Assembly (NCBI RefSeq): GCF_014652655.1
Contig: NZ_BMZF01000009.1
Span: 1-64,000, forward strand
Direction of reading: 5' to 3'
DNA from: Paramylibacter ulvae
GTDB taxonomy: Bacteria; Pseudomonadota; Alphaproteobacteria; Rhodobacterales; Rhodobacteraceae
Length of the DNA: 64,000 nt
Below, piece after piece: positions 17,944-26,573 of the stretch. The position numbers were made by a program, and so were the translations under genes. The notes beneath the pieces were generated by a model. The model ran no database searches and was not told where the DNA came from. It saw only the letters and a list, made by a program, of their open reading frames with translations. How positions within the stretch are numbered: position 1 is the first letter of the stretch; the number at the start of each line of letters is the position of its first letter.

Positions 17944-19249
17944 TCCTGTGGAAACCGCGTCAGGTTGGTCAGCAAAAAAACCAGTTTTGGCAGGTTTTAG
18001 TGCAATTCTTGTTTTGGTTGTTGGTCTTGGCGTTTGGGGCAACATTACCAAAATAGCGGGCGCAATCGTCGCCAGCGGCCTGATCCAAGTCGAAAGCTTT
18101 CGCCAGATCGTGCAACACCCCGAAGGTGGCGTGGTTGGACAAATCAATGTCAAAGATGGCGACAGCGTCGATGCTGGTGATGTATTGATCCGTTTTGACG
18201 ATCGGTTTTTAAGTTCCCAAATCGCGCTGATCGAAAGCCAACTTGCCGAAGTGTCGGCAAGAAAAGCACGATTAACAGCAATGCAAGACGAACAAGAAAC
18301 GATTTCGTTTCCAAAATCTCTGTTGGAACGAGCAAACCAAAAACCAGAGGTAAACGATATCGTCGAAGGACAGCGTCGATTGTTTTTTGCACAACGCGAG
18401 TCGATGCAAAAAGAGGAACAACAGCTTGAAGAGCGTAAAGGTCAGATCAAAATTCAAATTGGCGGAACAGAAGCGCAATTAGCTTCAACCGAAAAACAAA
18501 TTGAGTTCGTCGAATTGGAGTTGAAAGACCAACAAGATTTGCTGGCCAAAGGATTGGCGCAAGCCACCCGCGTATTATCATTACAACGCGAATTGGCGCG
18601 ATTGCAGGGCACGGTTGGTGAATTGCAATCGGCGATTGCTGGTGGTGCTGCACAGATGATTGAAACCGATATCCAAATCTTACGCCTTGGTACCGCACAG
18701 CGCGAACAAGCGATTTCAGAGTTGCGCGAAATGGAAGTGCGCGAATTAGAGTTTATTGATCAATTGTTCAGTGCGCGCGAAACCCTGTCGCGGTTGGATG
18801 TACGCGCACCCGTTGCGGGTGTGGTTTACGGGATGCAGGTATTCGCCCTGCGATCCGTTGTGCGCGCGGCCGATCCGATTATGTATATTATCCCACAAGA
18901 TCAACCATTCGTAATCCAAAGCAAGGTCGAAGCAATTCATGTTGATCAAGTTCATATCGGACAAGAGGCCGCCTTGCGGTTTTCAACGTTTGATTTGCGT
19001 ACAACACCAGAAATTTATGGCACCGTTGCACGTGTTTCCGCAGACGTGTTTCAAGATGAAATCACAGGGGTGTCATATTATTCCGCGGATATTTTGCCCA
19101 AAGAGGGTGAATTGGAAAAATTGGGTGATGTTGAATTATTGCCAGGTATGCCCGTCGAAGCATTCATAAAAACCGATGAGCGCACACCTGTAAGTTACCT
19201 GATCAAACCGCTTGCCGATTATTTTAATCGCGCATTTCGCGAAAACTGA
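17936..19249 (+). CDS. Type I secretion membrane-fusion adaptor (HlyD/PrtE-like)
   Basis: A 437-residue HlyD-family protein: one N-terminal membrane helix (about 14-40), a biotinyl-lipoyl half-motif (QHPEGGVVGQINVKDGDSVDAGD), a long Glu/Gln-rich coiled-coil hairpin (about 90-270), the second lipoyl half (VRAPVAGVVYGMQVF), and the C-terminal beta-barrel ending YLIKPLADYFNRAFRE, a family signature. It bridges the ABC exporter and a TolC-type channel. AAGGAG precedes ATG 17936, which overlaps the exporter gene, so the two are translationally coupled. Confidence 0.93.
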   Translation: MTNPVETASGWSAKKPVLAGFSAILVLVVGLGVWGNITKIAGAIVASGLIQVESFRQIVQHPEGGVVGQINVKDGDSVDAGDVLIRFDDRFLSSQIALIESQLAEVSARKARLTAMQDEQETISFPKSLLERANQKPEVNDIVEGQRRLFFAQRESMQKEEQQLEERKGQIKIQIGGTEAQLASTEKQIEFVELELKDQQDLLAKGLAQATRVLSLQRELARLQGTVGELQSAIAGGAAQMIETDIQILRLGTAQREQAISELREMEVRELEFIDQLFSARETLSRLDVRAPVAGVVYGMQVFALRSVVRAADPIMYIIPQDQPFVIQSKVEAIHVDQVHIGQEAALRFSTFDLRTTPEIYGTVARVSADVFQDEITGVSYYSADILPKEGELEKLGDVELLPGMPVEAFIKTDERTPVSYLIKPLADYFNRAFREN

Positions 19250-19329
19250 TCGCCGTAATTTTGGCTTGCTCTTGATGCGAATAACATTAGCGTGGCATCC
19301 AAATTACGGGCAAAATACAGGAGTGTGAA

Positions 19330-19794
19330 ATGTCAGGAAAATACGAAACCCGATTGGCGGAACTTGGCGTTGAATTGCCAGATGCACCAGCACCTGCTGC
19401 GAATTATGTTCCATATGTGATAGTGGGTGATTTGGTGTTCATTTCTGGCCAAGTTGCCCAAGATGAAACGGGGCGTATTTGTGGAAAATTGGGCGATGAT
19501 TTCACCGTGGAGCAAGGACAGGCCGCGGCCAAATCATGCGCAATCAATTTAATTGCACAGCTGAAATCGGCCTGTGATGGCGATTTGGATCGATTGAAAC
19601 GCGTGGTGAAACTGGGGGGATTTGTGAATTCTACGCCCGATTTCAAAGAACACCCAGCGGTCGTAAATGGCGCGTCTGATTTTATCGGCGAAGTTTTTGG
19701 CGATATTGGCGCACATGCACGCGCAGCGGTCGGAAGTTCAAGCCTTCCACTTGGTGTGGCAGTGGAAATTGACGGGATTTTTCAAATTTCATGA
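19330..19794 (+). CDS. RidA/YjgF family protein
   Basis: A 154-residue protein of the Rid superfamily. It has VIVGDLVFISGQVAQDETG near the N-terminus and the C-terminal ARAAVGSSSLPLGVAVEID with the arginine that holds the imine substrate's carboxylate in RidA-type deaminases. The larger size and sequence suggest a YjgF-like subgroup rather than canonical RidA; some members lack deaminase activity. CAGGAG lies before ATG 19330. Its stop overlaps the phosphodiesterase gene as ATGA, so it leads a four-gene unit. Confidence 0.88.
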   Translation: MSGKYETRLAELGVELPDAPAPAANYVPYVIVGDLVFISGQVAQDETGRICGKLGDDFTVEQGQAAAKSCAINLIAQLKSACDGDLDRLKRVVKLGGFVNSTPDFKEHPAVVNGASDFIGEVFGDIGAHARAAVGSSSLPLGVAVEIDGIFQIS

Positions 19795-20552
19795 CCAAGC
19801 TTGATAGTGCCTTTTTCACAAAACCCATTAGCCACCGAACATTGCATGACATTACCGATGGGCGCCCTGAAAATTCGTTCGAGGGAGCACAGGCGGCGAT
19901 TGATGCAGGGTATGCAATTGAAATTGATTTACAATTGTCCAGCGATGGCGTGGCGGTCGTGTTTCATGATTATGAACTGGCGCGCCTGACGGGGCAAAAA
20001 GGTTATGTGCAAAACAAAACTGCGGCGAAATTGGTGCAAATTAAATTGTTGCATGGCGAGCGTACAATCCCATCGTTCGAGGAATTTTTAAAATTCATCG
20101 ATGGGCGCGTGCCGTTGTTGGTTGAATTGAAGGCGCAAAATTTGATGCTGGGCGAAGAATCTGACGACATGGTGAACGCGGTGAAACGTTGTATCGAGGA
20201 ATATTCAGGCCCGCTGGCATTCATGTCATTTAACCCACATATGATCGCAACTTTTGCGCGCGTTTTACCAGATTACCCGCGCGGCATTGTGACCGATCCA
20301 TATACGGAGAAAGACTGGCCAATGATTGCCGATGATCGCCGCAAATCTCTCGCCAAAATTCCAGATTATGAAAATGTAGGCGCATCATTTATTTCGCATA
20401 ATGTAAACGATTTGCAATCTGATGCTGTGGCAAAAATAAAAGGCCAGGGCGGTGCGGTTTTTTGTTGGACAGTACGATCTAAAGCACAAGAAGCCGAAGC
20501 AAGAAAAGTAGCGCAGAACGTGACATTCGAAAAATACCTCGCGCAATTTTAA
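19791..20552 (+). CDS. Glycerophosphodiester phosphodiesterase family protein
   Basis: A 253-residue GDPD TIM barrel. The catalytic and metal residues appear in ISHRTLHD, RPENSFEGA, EIDLQLSSDGVAVVFHD and LLVELKAQ, and a C-terminal GGAVFCWTVRS strand follows. There is no signal peptide, so it is cytoplasmic. It would hydrolyse glycerophosphodiesters to glycerol-3-phosphate and an alcohol. The first histidine is followed by Arg as in active enzymes, and the spacing of the EID motif is normal. It is coupled by ATGA to the RidA-like gene and lies 3 bases before the DUF482 gene. Confidence 0.9.
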   Translation: MTKLDSAFFTKPISHRTLHDITDGRPENSFEGAQAAIDAGYAIEIDLQLSSDGVAVVFHDYELARLTGQKGYVQNKTAAKLVQIKLLHGERTIPSFEEFLKFIDGRVPLLVELKAQNLMLGEESDDMVNAVKRCIEEYSGPLAFMSFNPHMIATFARVLPDYPRGIVTDPYTEKDWPMIADDRRKSLAKIPDYENVGASFISHNVNDLQSDAVAKIKGQGGAVFCWTVRSKAQEAEARKVAQNVTFEKYLAQF

Positions 20553-20555
20553 CGC

Positions 20556-21746
20556 ATGAGCGATGCGCCAAATATCGAAGTTTCGGTTGTCACTGCAATC
20601 AATGAAATCGCGCCACAAGAATGGGACGCTTGCGCAAATGTTGTGGGCCGTCCTAAGGATCCATTCACCACGCATCGTTTTTTAAAAGCGCTGGAGGATA
20701 GCGGTTCTGTTGGCGCTGGTACGGGTTGGGTTCCGCGCCATATTATTGCGCGCCAAAACGATCAAATTATTGCGGTGATGCCAAGCTATGCCAAAGGTCA
20801 CAGTCAGGGCGAATATATTTTCGATCACAATTGGGCACACGCGTATGAAAATGCAGGGGGTGAATATTATCCCAAACTTCAGGTGGCCGTACCGTTCACC
20901 CCCGCCACAGGGCGGCGATTTTTAACACGGCCTGGGTTTGATCAAATTGGCATGTCGGCCCTGGTTCAAGGTGCGATCGCGCTGTCAGCGCAAAACAGTC
21001 TGTCCTCTATGCACATTACATTTTGTGACGAGGCAGAATATATTGCTGGTAGTCAACTAGGGTTGCTGCAGCGTATTGGCCAACAATTTCATTGGCATAA
21101 CGATGAATACGCCGATTTTGATCAATTTCTGAACAACCTGTCGTCGCGTAAACGGAAAAACATTCGCAAAGAACGGATGGGCGCACAAAATTTCGGTGGA
21201 ACAATTCGTCAATTTACGGGCAATGAAATTTTGCCAGAACACTGGGATGCGTTTTGGCAATTTTACCAAGACACTGGTGCGCGTAAATGGGGAACCCCAT
21301 ATCTAACGCGCGCGTTTTTTGAGTCAGCTCAGGAAAATTTGCGCGATGATATTTTGTTGGTGATGTGTGAACGCGATGGGCGATGGATCGCAGGAGCGTT
21401 GAACTTTATTGGCTCTGATACATTATACGGGCGCTATTGGGGATGTGTTGAGGATCACCGATATTTGCATTTCGAGGTGTGTTATTATCAGGCGATAGAT
21501 TATGCGATCGCACATGGGCTGAAACGAGTCGAAGCAGGCGCACAGGGCGAACATAAATTGGCGCGTGGGTATTTGCCCACGCCAGTATATTCGCTGCACT
21601 GGTTTCGCGATGTTGGTTTTGCCGATGCTGTGGAGAAATATTTAGAAGCGGAACGCAACGCCGTTGGCGAAGATATAGAAATTTTAACCGCATTTGGCCC
21701 GTTTCGCAAATCCAAGGGAGAAGACGATGGCGCAGAAACTGAATAA
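20556..21746 (+). CDS. DUF482 (COG3146) GNAT-like N-acyltransferase
   Basis: A 396-residue protein with two GNAT-like folds, resembling FemAB-type acyltransferases. Diagnostic segments are [37 protein letters not shown] and [18 protein letters not shown]. Family members are often labelled as possible peptidoglycan or lipid-related acyltransferases, but the substrate is not known. It is cytoplasmic with no signal sequence. The gene is the third of a tight operon; its 3' end overlaps the pterin dehydratase by 20 bases. Confidence 0.85.
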   Translation: MSDAPNIEVSVVTAINEIAPQEWDACANVVGRPKDPFTTHRFLKALEDSGSVGAGTGWVPRHIIARQNDQIIAVMPSYAKGHSQGEYIFDHNWAHAYENAGGEYYPKLQVAVPFTPATGRRFLTRPGFDQIGMSALVQGAIALSAQNSLSSMHITFCDEAEYIAGSQLGLLQRIGQQFHWHNDEYADFDQFLNNLSSRKRKNIRKERMGAQNFGGTIRQFTGNEILPEHWDAFWQFYQDTGARKWGTPYLTRAFFESAQENLRDDILLVMCERDGRWIAGALNFIGSDTLYGRYWGCVEDHRYLHFEVCYYQAIDYAIAHGLKRVEAGAQGEHKLARGYLPTPVYSLHWFRDVGFADAVEKYLEAERNAVGEDIEILTAFGPFRKSKGEDDGAETE

Positions 21747-22023
21747 AGCTGAACGAGAGCAAGCCGTAAACGATTTGGCGCAATCAGGGTGGAGCGTTGT
21801 TGATGGACGCGATGCCATTCAAAAGCAGTTCAAATTCAAAAGCTTTGTTCGCGCGTTTGGCTGGATGAGCAGCGTGGCAATTGTTGCCGAAAAGATGAAC
21901 CACCATCCAGAATGGTCAAATGTTTATTCAACTGTGAATGTTGTGTTGACCACCCACGATGCGGATGGTCTGTCGGAGTTGGATATTAAACTTGCACGCA
22001 AAATGGATACCCTCGCACAATAG
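21727..22023 (+). CDS. 4a-hydroxytetrahydrobiopterin dehydratase (pterin carbinolamine dehydratase)
   Basis: A 98-residue PCD/DCoH protein. The active-site pattern is [22 protein letters not shown], with the paired histidines, Pro-Glu-Trp and the later His ([12 protein letters not shown]). It recycles pterin after aromatic amino acid hydroxylation or acts on other carbinolamines. No phenylalanine hydroxylase is in the window, so its partner is unknown; a role with molybdopterin enzymes has been proposed for orphan members. ATG 21727 follows AAGGGAGAAG, while an upstream in-frame start would add an unlikely tail. Confidence 0.92.
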   Translation: MAQKLNKAEREQAVNDLAQSGWSVVDGRDAIQKQFKFKSFVRAFGWMSSVAIVAEKMNHHPEWSNVYSTVNVVLTTHDADGLSELDIKLARKMDTLAQ

Positions 22024-22064
22024 ATATTATGCCTTCGGCGAGGATATTTTGAACATTTGGAGTG

Positions 22065-22553
22065 TTAAAGCGTTTCAAGCAATGATTCACCCGCGCTGAT
22101 GGTGCATTCACCGGGGGATTCCTCGACCTGGAGCGTTGTGACCTTGCCGTTTTCCACGACCATTGCATATCGTTTTGAGCGCGCAAGCAAACCTACTGGT
22201 GGTGCAGAAAAATCCATACCGATAGCAGTTGTGAATTTGCTTTCGGCATCGGCAAGAACATGAATGCCAGCATCATGTGCACCTGTGTCTTTGCCCCAAG
22301 CGTCCATTACAAACGGGTCGTTTACGGAAATACAAATAATTTCATCCACACCTTTTGCGCGAAAATCATCCGCAGTGCGCACAAAACTTGGCATATGCGC
22401 GGATGAACATGTGGGGGTGTAGGCGCCGGGAACCGCAAAGATGACCAGTTTTTTGCCTTTGCTCAGTGACGCAAAATCTATGGGTTCAGGGCCATTTTCC
22501 CCAAATTTGGTAAAGCTTGCATCAGGGAGAATATCGCCAACGGAAATGCTCAT
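22065..22553 (-). CDS. Peroxiredoxin (Prx5/AhpC-TSA type)
   Basis: A 162-residue thiol peroxidase. Peroxidatic Cys49 is in VPGAYTPTCSSAHMPSF, the Prx5-type active site with the required Thr; Cys74 (EIICIS) and a C-terminal Cys near 148 are candidate resolving residues. It reduces H2O2 and organic hydroperoxides with thioredoxin, glutaredoxin or glutathione as donor. There is no fused glutaredoxin domain. The gene is divergent from a ferredoxin-reductase-like flavoprotein across 87 bases. Confidence 0.93.
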   Translation of the reverse strand: MSISVGDILPDASFTKFGENGPEPIDFASLSKGKKLVIFAVPGAYTPTCSSAHMPSFVRTADDFRAKGVDEIICISVNDPFVMDAWGKDTGAHDAGIHVLADAESKFTTAIGMDFSAPPVGLLARSKRYAMVVENGKVTTLQVEESPGECTISAGESLLETL

Positions 22554-22640
22554 TTTGTCTTCCTTTCTATTTTCAATTTGTTCTTGTGATGTATAGGTTT
22601 ATTGCGTTGACTGTACCAGAAGTTTGGACAAGGGGAAGAG

Positions 22641-23840
22641 ATGGCACACGTAGTCGTGATAGGCGCTGGGCAAGCGGGTTCATCCGTTGTTGCGAAGCTG
22701 CGCAATGATGGGTTTGACGGGGATATCACTTTGATCGGTGAAGAGCCTGTATTGCCTTATCAGCGTCCACCGTTGTCTAAGAAATACCTGCTGGGTGAAA
22801 TGGAACTGGAACGTCTATATCTGCGGCCACAAACATTTTACGACGATAACAATATTACCTTGCGGCTCGGGCAGGTGGTGGTGGCTGTTGATAGCGATGC
22901 AAAAACCGTTGTCGTTGGTGGTGATAAATTAAGCTATGATCACTTGGTTTTTGCAACGGGATCGTCGCCGCGTCGTTTGCCAGAAAGTGTTGGCGGTGAA
23001 TTGAACGGCGTTTACGTTGTGCGCGATTTGGCTGATGTCGATGCGATGGCGTCAGAATTTGAAGGCGAACGTCATGTCTTGGTGATTGGCGGTGGTTACA
23101 TCGGGCTGGAAGCGGCGGCGGTGGCAGCGTCGAAAGGATTGCGCGTTAGTGTTGTGGAAATGGCGGATCGTATATTGCAACGTGTCGCTTGCAAAGAAAC
23201 CTCGGATTTTTTCCGCGATCTACACCAGAAGAACGGCGTTGAAATTATCGAAGGTGTTGGGTTGGAAACATTGATCGGTGATGAACGAGTTACGCAGGCA
23301 AAATTGTCCGATGGGCGCGTTTTGGATGTTGATTTTGTCGTCGCTGGTATTGGAATCATGCCAAGCACGCTGATTGCTGAGATGGCTGGTGTTGCGACGG
23401 ACAATGGAATTGCGACAGATGCATTTGGAAGCACAAATGTTGATGGAATTTGGGCGGCGGGTGATTGCGCATCCTTTCCATACAAGGGCGAACGTATTCG
23501 TTTGGAAAGTGTTCCCAATGCGATTGATCAAGCGGAAATTGTTGCGCAAAATATCATGGGTGGTGAAAAAGAATATATCGCAATGCCATGGTTTTGGTCG
23601 GATCAGTATGATGTGAAATTGCAAATTGCGGGTTTAAATACTGGATTTGATGATGTGATAACGCGGCGCGGCGATGGCGCGGTTTCGTTTTGGTATTTCA
23701 AGGGTGACCGATTGTTGGCAGTGGATGCAATGAATGATCCGCGTGGATATATGATTGGGAAACGTATTATCGAGGCAGGCAAAACCATTGATAAAACTGC
23801 GGTTGCCGATCCTGCCGCTAATTTGCGCGCATTCATGTAA
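22641..23840 (+). CDS. FAD-dependent ferredoxin/rhodocoxin reductase-like oxidoreductase
   Basis: A 399-residue two-dinucleotide-domain flavoprotein. FAD site: VVIGAGQAGSSVVAKLR; PYQRPPLSKKYL is typical of ThcD/CamA-type ferredoxin reductases. NAD site: VLVIGGGYIGLEAAAVAA. A second FAD motif is in GIWAAGDCA. The C-terminal Reductase_C domain begins around MPWFWSDQYDVKLQ. It passes electrons from NAD(P)H to a [2Fe-2S] ferredoxin or rubredoxin, often for P450s or oxygenases. No such partner is adjacent. GGGGAAGAG precedes the start; the stop overlaps the rsmD ATG by one base. Confidence 0.9.
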   Translation: MAHVVVIGAGQAGSSVVAKLRNDGFDGDITLIGEEPVLPYQRPPLSKKYLLGEMELERLYLRPQTFYDDNNITLRLGQVVVAVDSDAKTVVVGGDKLSYDHLVFATGSSPRRLPESVGGELNGVYVVRDLADVDAMASEFEGERHVLVIGGGYIGLEAAAVAASKGLRVSVVEMADRILQRVACKETSDFFRDLHQKNGVEIIEGVGLETLIGDERVTQAKLSDGRVLDVDFVVAGIGIMPSTLIAEMAGVATDNGIATDAFGSTNVDGIWAAGDCASFPYKGERIRLESVPNAIDQAEIVAQNIMGGEKEYIAMPWFWSDQYDVKLQIAGLNTGFDDVITRRGDGAVSFWYFKGDRLLAVDAMNDPRGYMIGKRIIEAGKTIDKTAVADPAANLRAFM

Positions 23841-24406
23841 TGCGCATCATCGCAGGCAAATATAAGGGCACAGCACTGGCATCTGTGGGCAAAGGGGATG
23901 CAGGTGCACATTTGCGCCCGACAACCGATCGCGTTCGTGAAAGCATTTTCAATCTGTTGGTCAATGGGGGGTATAACGATCCCATTACCGATGCGCGGGT
24001 GTTGGATTTGTTTGCGGGTACGGGTGCGTTGGGTTTGGAAGCGTTATCGCGAGACGCGGCATTCGTTTTGTTCGTCGATGATGGGATCAAATCGCGTAGC
24101 CTTATTCGCCAAAACATTGATATTCTGCGCGCCATAGGACCTACGAAATTATATCGCCGCGACGCGACGCGGCTTGGGGCCTGTACATTTGATCCGTTCA
24201 ATTTGATTTTTCTCGATCCGCCGTATGGCAAGGGACTAGGGCAAAACGCGCTTATATCTGCTGCAAGTGGTGGGTGGATAACCAATGGCGGCTTGGTCGT
24301 TTGGGAAGAGAACGCAGAGCAAACAGCCCCTGATGGATTTCAGATGTTAGATGCGCGCAAATACGGGGATACTTGGGTGCACATATTGGAATATGTTACC
24401 AAATAA
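23840..24406 (+). CDS. rsmD: 16S rRNA (guanine966-N2)-methyltransferase RsmD
   Basis: A 188-residue methyltransferase with the SAM site LDLFAGTGALGLEALSR, the N-terminal MRIIAGKYKG typical of RsmD, and the catalytic motif LDPPYGKG that identifies base-amino methyltransferases. It methylates G966 of 16S rRNA in the 30S subunit. Its ATG overlaps the flavoprotein stop (TAATG), so the two are co-transcribed, though functionally unrelated. Length is as usual for the family. Confidence 0.93.
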   Translation: MRIIAGKYKGTALASVGKGDAGAHLRPTTDRVRESIFNLLVNGGYNDPITDARVLDLFAGTGALGLEALSRDAAFVLFVDDGIKSRSLIRQNIDILRAIGPTKLYRRDATRLGACTFDPFNLIFLDPPYGKGLGQNALISAASGGWITNGGLVVWEENAEQTAPDGFQMLDARKYGDTWVHILEYVTK

Positions 24407-24470
24407 TCCGCGCTTGTTCGTCGTGTTGTGATATGCGATTCTGTGCCAAATACGATGAAAAGGTCGGAAC

Positions 24471-26510
24471 GTGCAGGCATCCTTGTTAAAAAATGTATTT
24501 GGCCATGACGCGTTTCGCGATGGGCAAAAGGAAATTGTTGATGCTGTGACCGTTGGCAAAGACGTGTTGGCAATCATGCCAACGGGTGGCGGGAAATCAT
24601 TGTGTTTCCAATTGCCCGCGTTAATGTCCGATGGGGTGACGGTGGTTATTTCCCCCCTTATCGCATTGATGCGCGATCAGGTTGCAGCACTTAAACAAAT
24701 CGGTGTGAATGCTGGGGCACTCACCAGCGGAAACACTGACGAAGAAACTGAAGAGGTTTTTGAAGCACTGGAACACGGTGCGCTAAAACTTTTATATATC
24801 GCTCCTGAACGCTTGGCCAATCCTGGCACAGCAATGATGCTACGCAAGGTGGGTGTATCGCGCATCGCCGTTGACGAGGCCCATTGCGTAAGCCAGTGGG
24901 GACATGATTTTCGCCCTGATTATTTACGTATCGGTACATTGCGCGATGATCTAAACGTACCCCTTGCGGCCTTTACCGCAACGGCGGATGAAGAAACGCG
25001 TGCGGAAATTATAACGCGGTTGTTTGCAAAAACTGAACCCAAGATTTTCTTGCGCGGGTTTGACCGACCCAACATCCATCTCGCGTTTGCCGCCAAAAAT
25101 ACGCCGCGCCAACAGGTTTTGAAATTTGTAACAACCCGCAAGGATCAATCAGGTATTGTTTATTGTGGGACGCGTGCGAAAACCGAAACATTGGCACAAG
25201 CGTTGCGCGCCGAGGGTCACGTTGCTTTACACTACCATGCTGGTATGGATGCCGAAGAACGCCGTATCGCGGAATCACGGTTTCAACGCGAAGATGGGCT
25301 AATTGTTTGTGCGACCGTTGCCTTTGGCATGGGGATCGATAAACCCGATATTCGCTATGTTGTTCACGCTGATTTGCCAAAATCAATGGAAAGCTATTAC
25401 CAAGAAATTGGTCGCGCTGGGCGTGATGGTGCGCCTGCGGAAACGCTCACGCTTTATGGGGCAGATGATATTCGATTGCGCCGCGGCCAAATTGACGAAG
25501 GCTTGGCACCTGTTGAGCGCAAACAAGCGGATCATGGGCGGTTGAATGCACTGCTCGGTCTGGCAGAGGCGCGGCGTTGTCGGCGACGTGTGTTGCTACG
25601 ATACTTTGGGGATGAAACCGAAGGCTGTGGCAATTGCGATTTATGCGATAGCCCACCGGAGTTGTTTGACGGCACGACTTCGGTGCGGATGGCGCTTTCT
25701 GCGATTTTGCGCACGGGTGAATATTTCGGCGCGGGGCATTTGATTGATATCTTGCGCGGTGTATCCACCGACAAAATTCGCGCCAAGGGACATGATTCGT
25801 TACCCACATTTGGTGTCGGCAAAGAATATTCCAAGGGCGAATGGCAGGCGATTTTTCGACAGATGATGGGATATGATTTGGTGCGTCCCGATATGGAACG
25901 ATATGGTGCGTTGCGTATGACAGATGCTGCGCGACCAATATTGCGTGACGAGCAAAAAATCGAATTGCGCCGCGATACCATTGTCAAAGAATCACGCCGT
26001 TCCGTGCGCGTAAAAGCCTTGATAAATGAAGAGGACGAACCATTGTTGTCCGCACTCAAGGCCAAACGTCGTGCATTGGCAGAGGCATTGCAAGCACCTG
26101 CATATGTGGTTTTCCCAGACAGCACTTTGATTGGAATGGCGACGATAAAACCAAAAAACTTGGACGAGTTTGCAAAATTACCCGGTGTTGGCGCGGTGAA
26201 ATTGGAACGCTATGGCGCGGCCTTTTTGACCGTGATAAATGGCGAATCTGCGCCATCACACCCAGCACGGCGTAAATTGGCCGGGCGCGACACAGGCGAA
26301 ATTTTTGATCGATTGCAAGCTGTGCAAATTGAATTGCAACGTGGTGCGGATGGCACGGGAAAACCATTGTCATGCAACAGTTCAACATTGTCCAAAATCG
26401 CGCAAATCAAACCAAGAGACTTGGCCAGCCTTGATCGAATCCAAGGTATGGGAACGCAAAAAACCGAACGTTTTGGTGATGCATTTTTGGATATTTTGAA
26501 TGGCGATTAA
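24471..26510 (+). CDS. recQ: ATP-dependent DNA helicase RecQ
   Basis: A 679-residue RecQ helicase starting with GTG (AAGGTCGGAAC upstream). Walker A is TGGGKSLCF, motif II DEAHC, and motif VI EIGRAGRDG. The RQC zinc site is in CRRRVLLRYFGDETEGCGNCDLC. Two HRDC-type domains appear at the C-terminus: one about residues 515-585 ending LPGVGAVKLERYG, and a second about 600-678 ending IQGMGTQKTERFG. It unwinds DNA 3' to 5' for recombination repair and replication restart. E. coli RecQ has a single HRDC, so the tandem pair is a feature worth noting. Confidence 0.95.
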   Translation: MQASLLKNVFGHDAFRDGQKEIVDAVTVGKDVLAIMPTGGGKSLCFQLPALMSDGVTVVISPLIALMRDQVAALKQIGVNAGALTSGNTDEETEEVFEALEHGALKLLYIAPERLANPGTAMMLRKVGVSRIAVDEAHCVSQWGHDFRPDYLRIGTLRDDLNVPLAAFTATADEETRAEIITRLFAKTEPKIFLRGFDRPNIHLAFAAKNTPRQQVLKFVTTRKDQSGIVYCGTRAKTETLAQALRAEGHVALHYHAGMDAEERRIAESRFQREDGLIVCATVAFGMGIDKPDIRYVVHADLPKSMESYYQEIGRAGRDGAPAETLTLYGADDIRLRRGQIDEGLAPVERKQADHGRLNALLGLAEARRCRRRVLLRYFGDETEGCGNCDLCDSPPELFDGTTSVRMALSAILRTGEYFGAGHLIDILRGVSTDKIRAKGHDSLPTFGVGKEYSKGEWQAIFRQMMGYDLVRPDMERYGALRMTDAARPILRDEQKIELRRDTIVKESRRSVRVKALINEEDEPLLSALKAKRRALAEALQAPAYVVFPDSTLIGMATIKPKNLDEFAKLPGVGAVKLERYGAAFLTVINGESAPSHPARRKLAGRDTGEIFDRLQAVQIELQRGADGTGKPLSCNSSTLSKIAQIKPRDLASLDRIQGMGTQKTERFGDAFLDILNGD

Positions 26511-26539
26511 TGCTTGGCCTCGGGCCAAAAATGAGTATG

Positions 26540-26556
26540 TTTAGAATAATTCTAAA
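26540..26556. promoter_or_regulatory. Irr-type iron control element (ICE box) upstream of yaaA
   Basis: A perfect palindrome TTTAGAATAATTCTAAA: arms TTTAGAA and TTCTAAA with a 3-base spacer. This equals the Irr box described in Rhizobiales and Rhodobacterales. It ends 17 bases before the yaaA ATG, where a bound Irr would block transcription or initiation. Confidence 0.7.
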
Positions 26557-26573
26557 ATGACGAAGGTGTTCAA

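Noticed and set aside
19253-19309. Imperfect inverted repeat CCGTAATTTTGG / CCAAATTACGG before the RidA-like gene
   Set aside because: The arms are 34 bases apart, have a bulge and no T-run; not enough to call an operator or terminator.
23220-23624. 134-codon minus-strand ORF inside the ferredoxin-reductase gene
   Set aside because: Shadow frame; the plus-strand protein has clear FAD and NAD motifs across the same bases.
25447-26125. Two long minus-strand ORFs inside recQ
   Set aside because: They lie opposite conserved RecQ domains, have no ribosome site and encode no recognisable protein.
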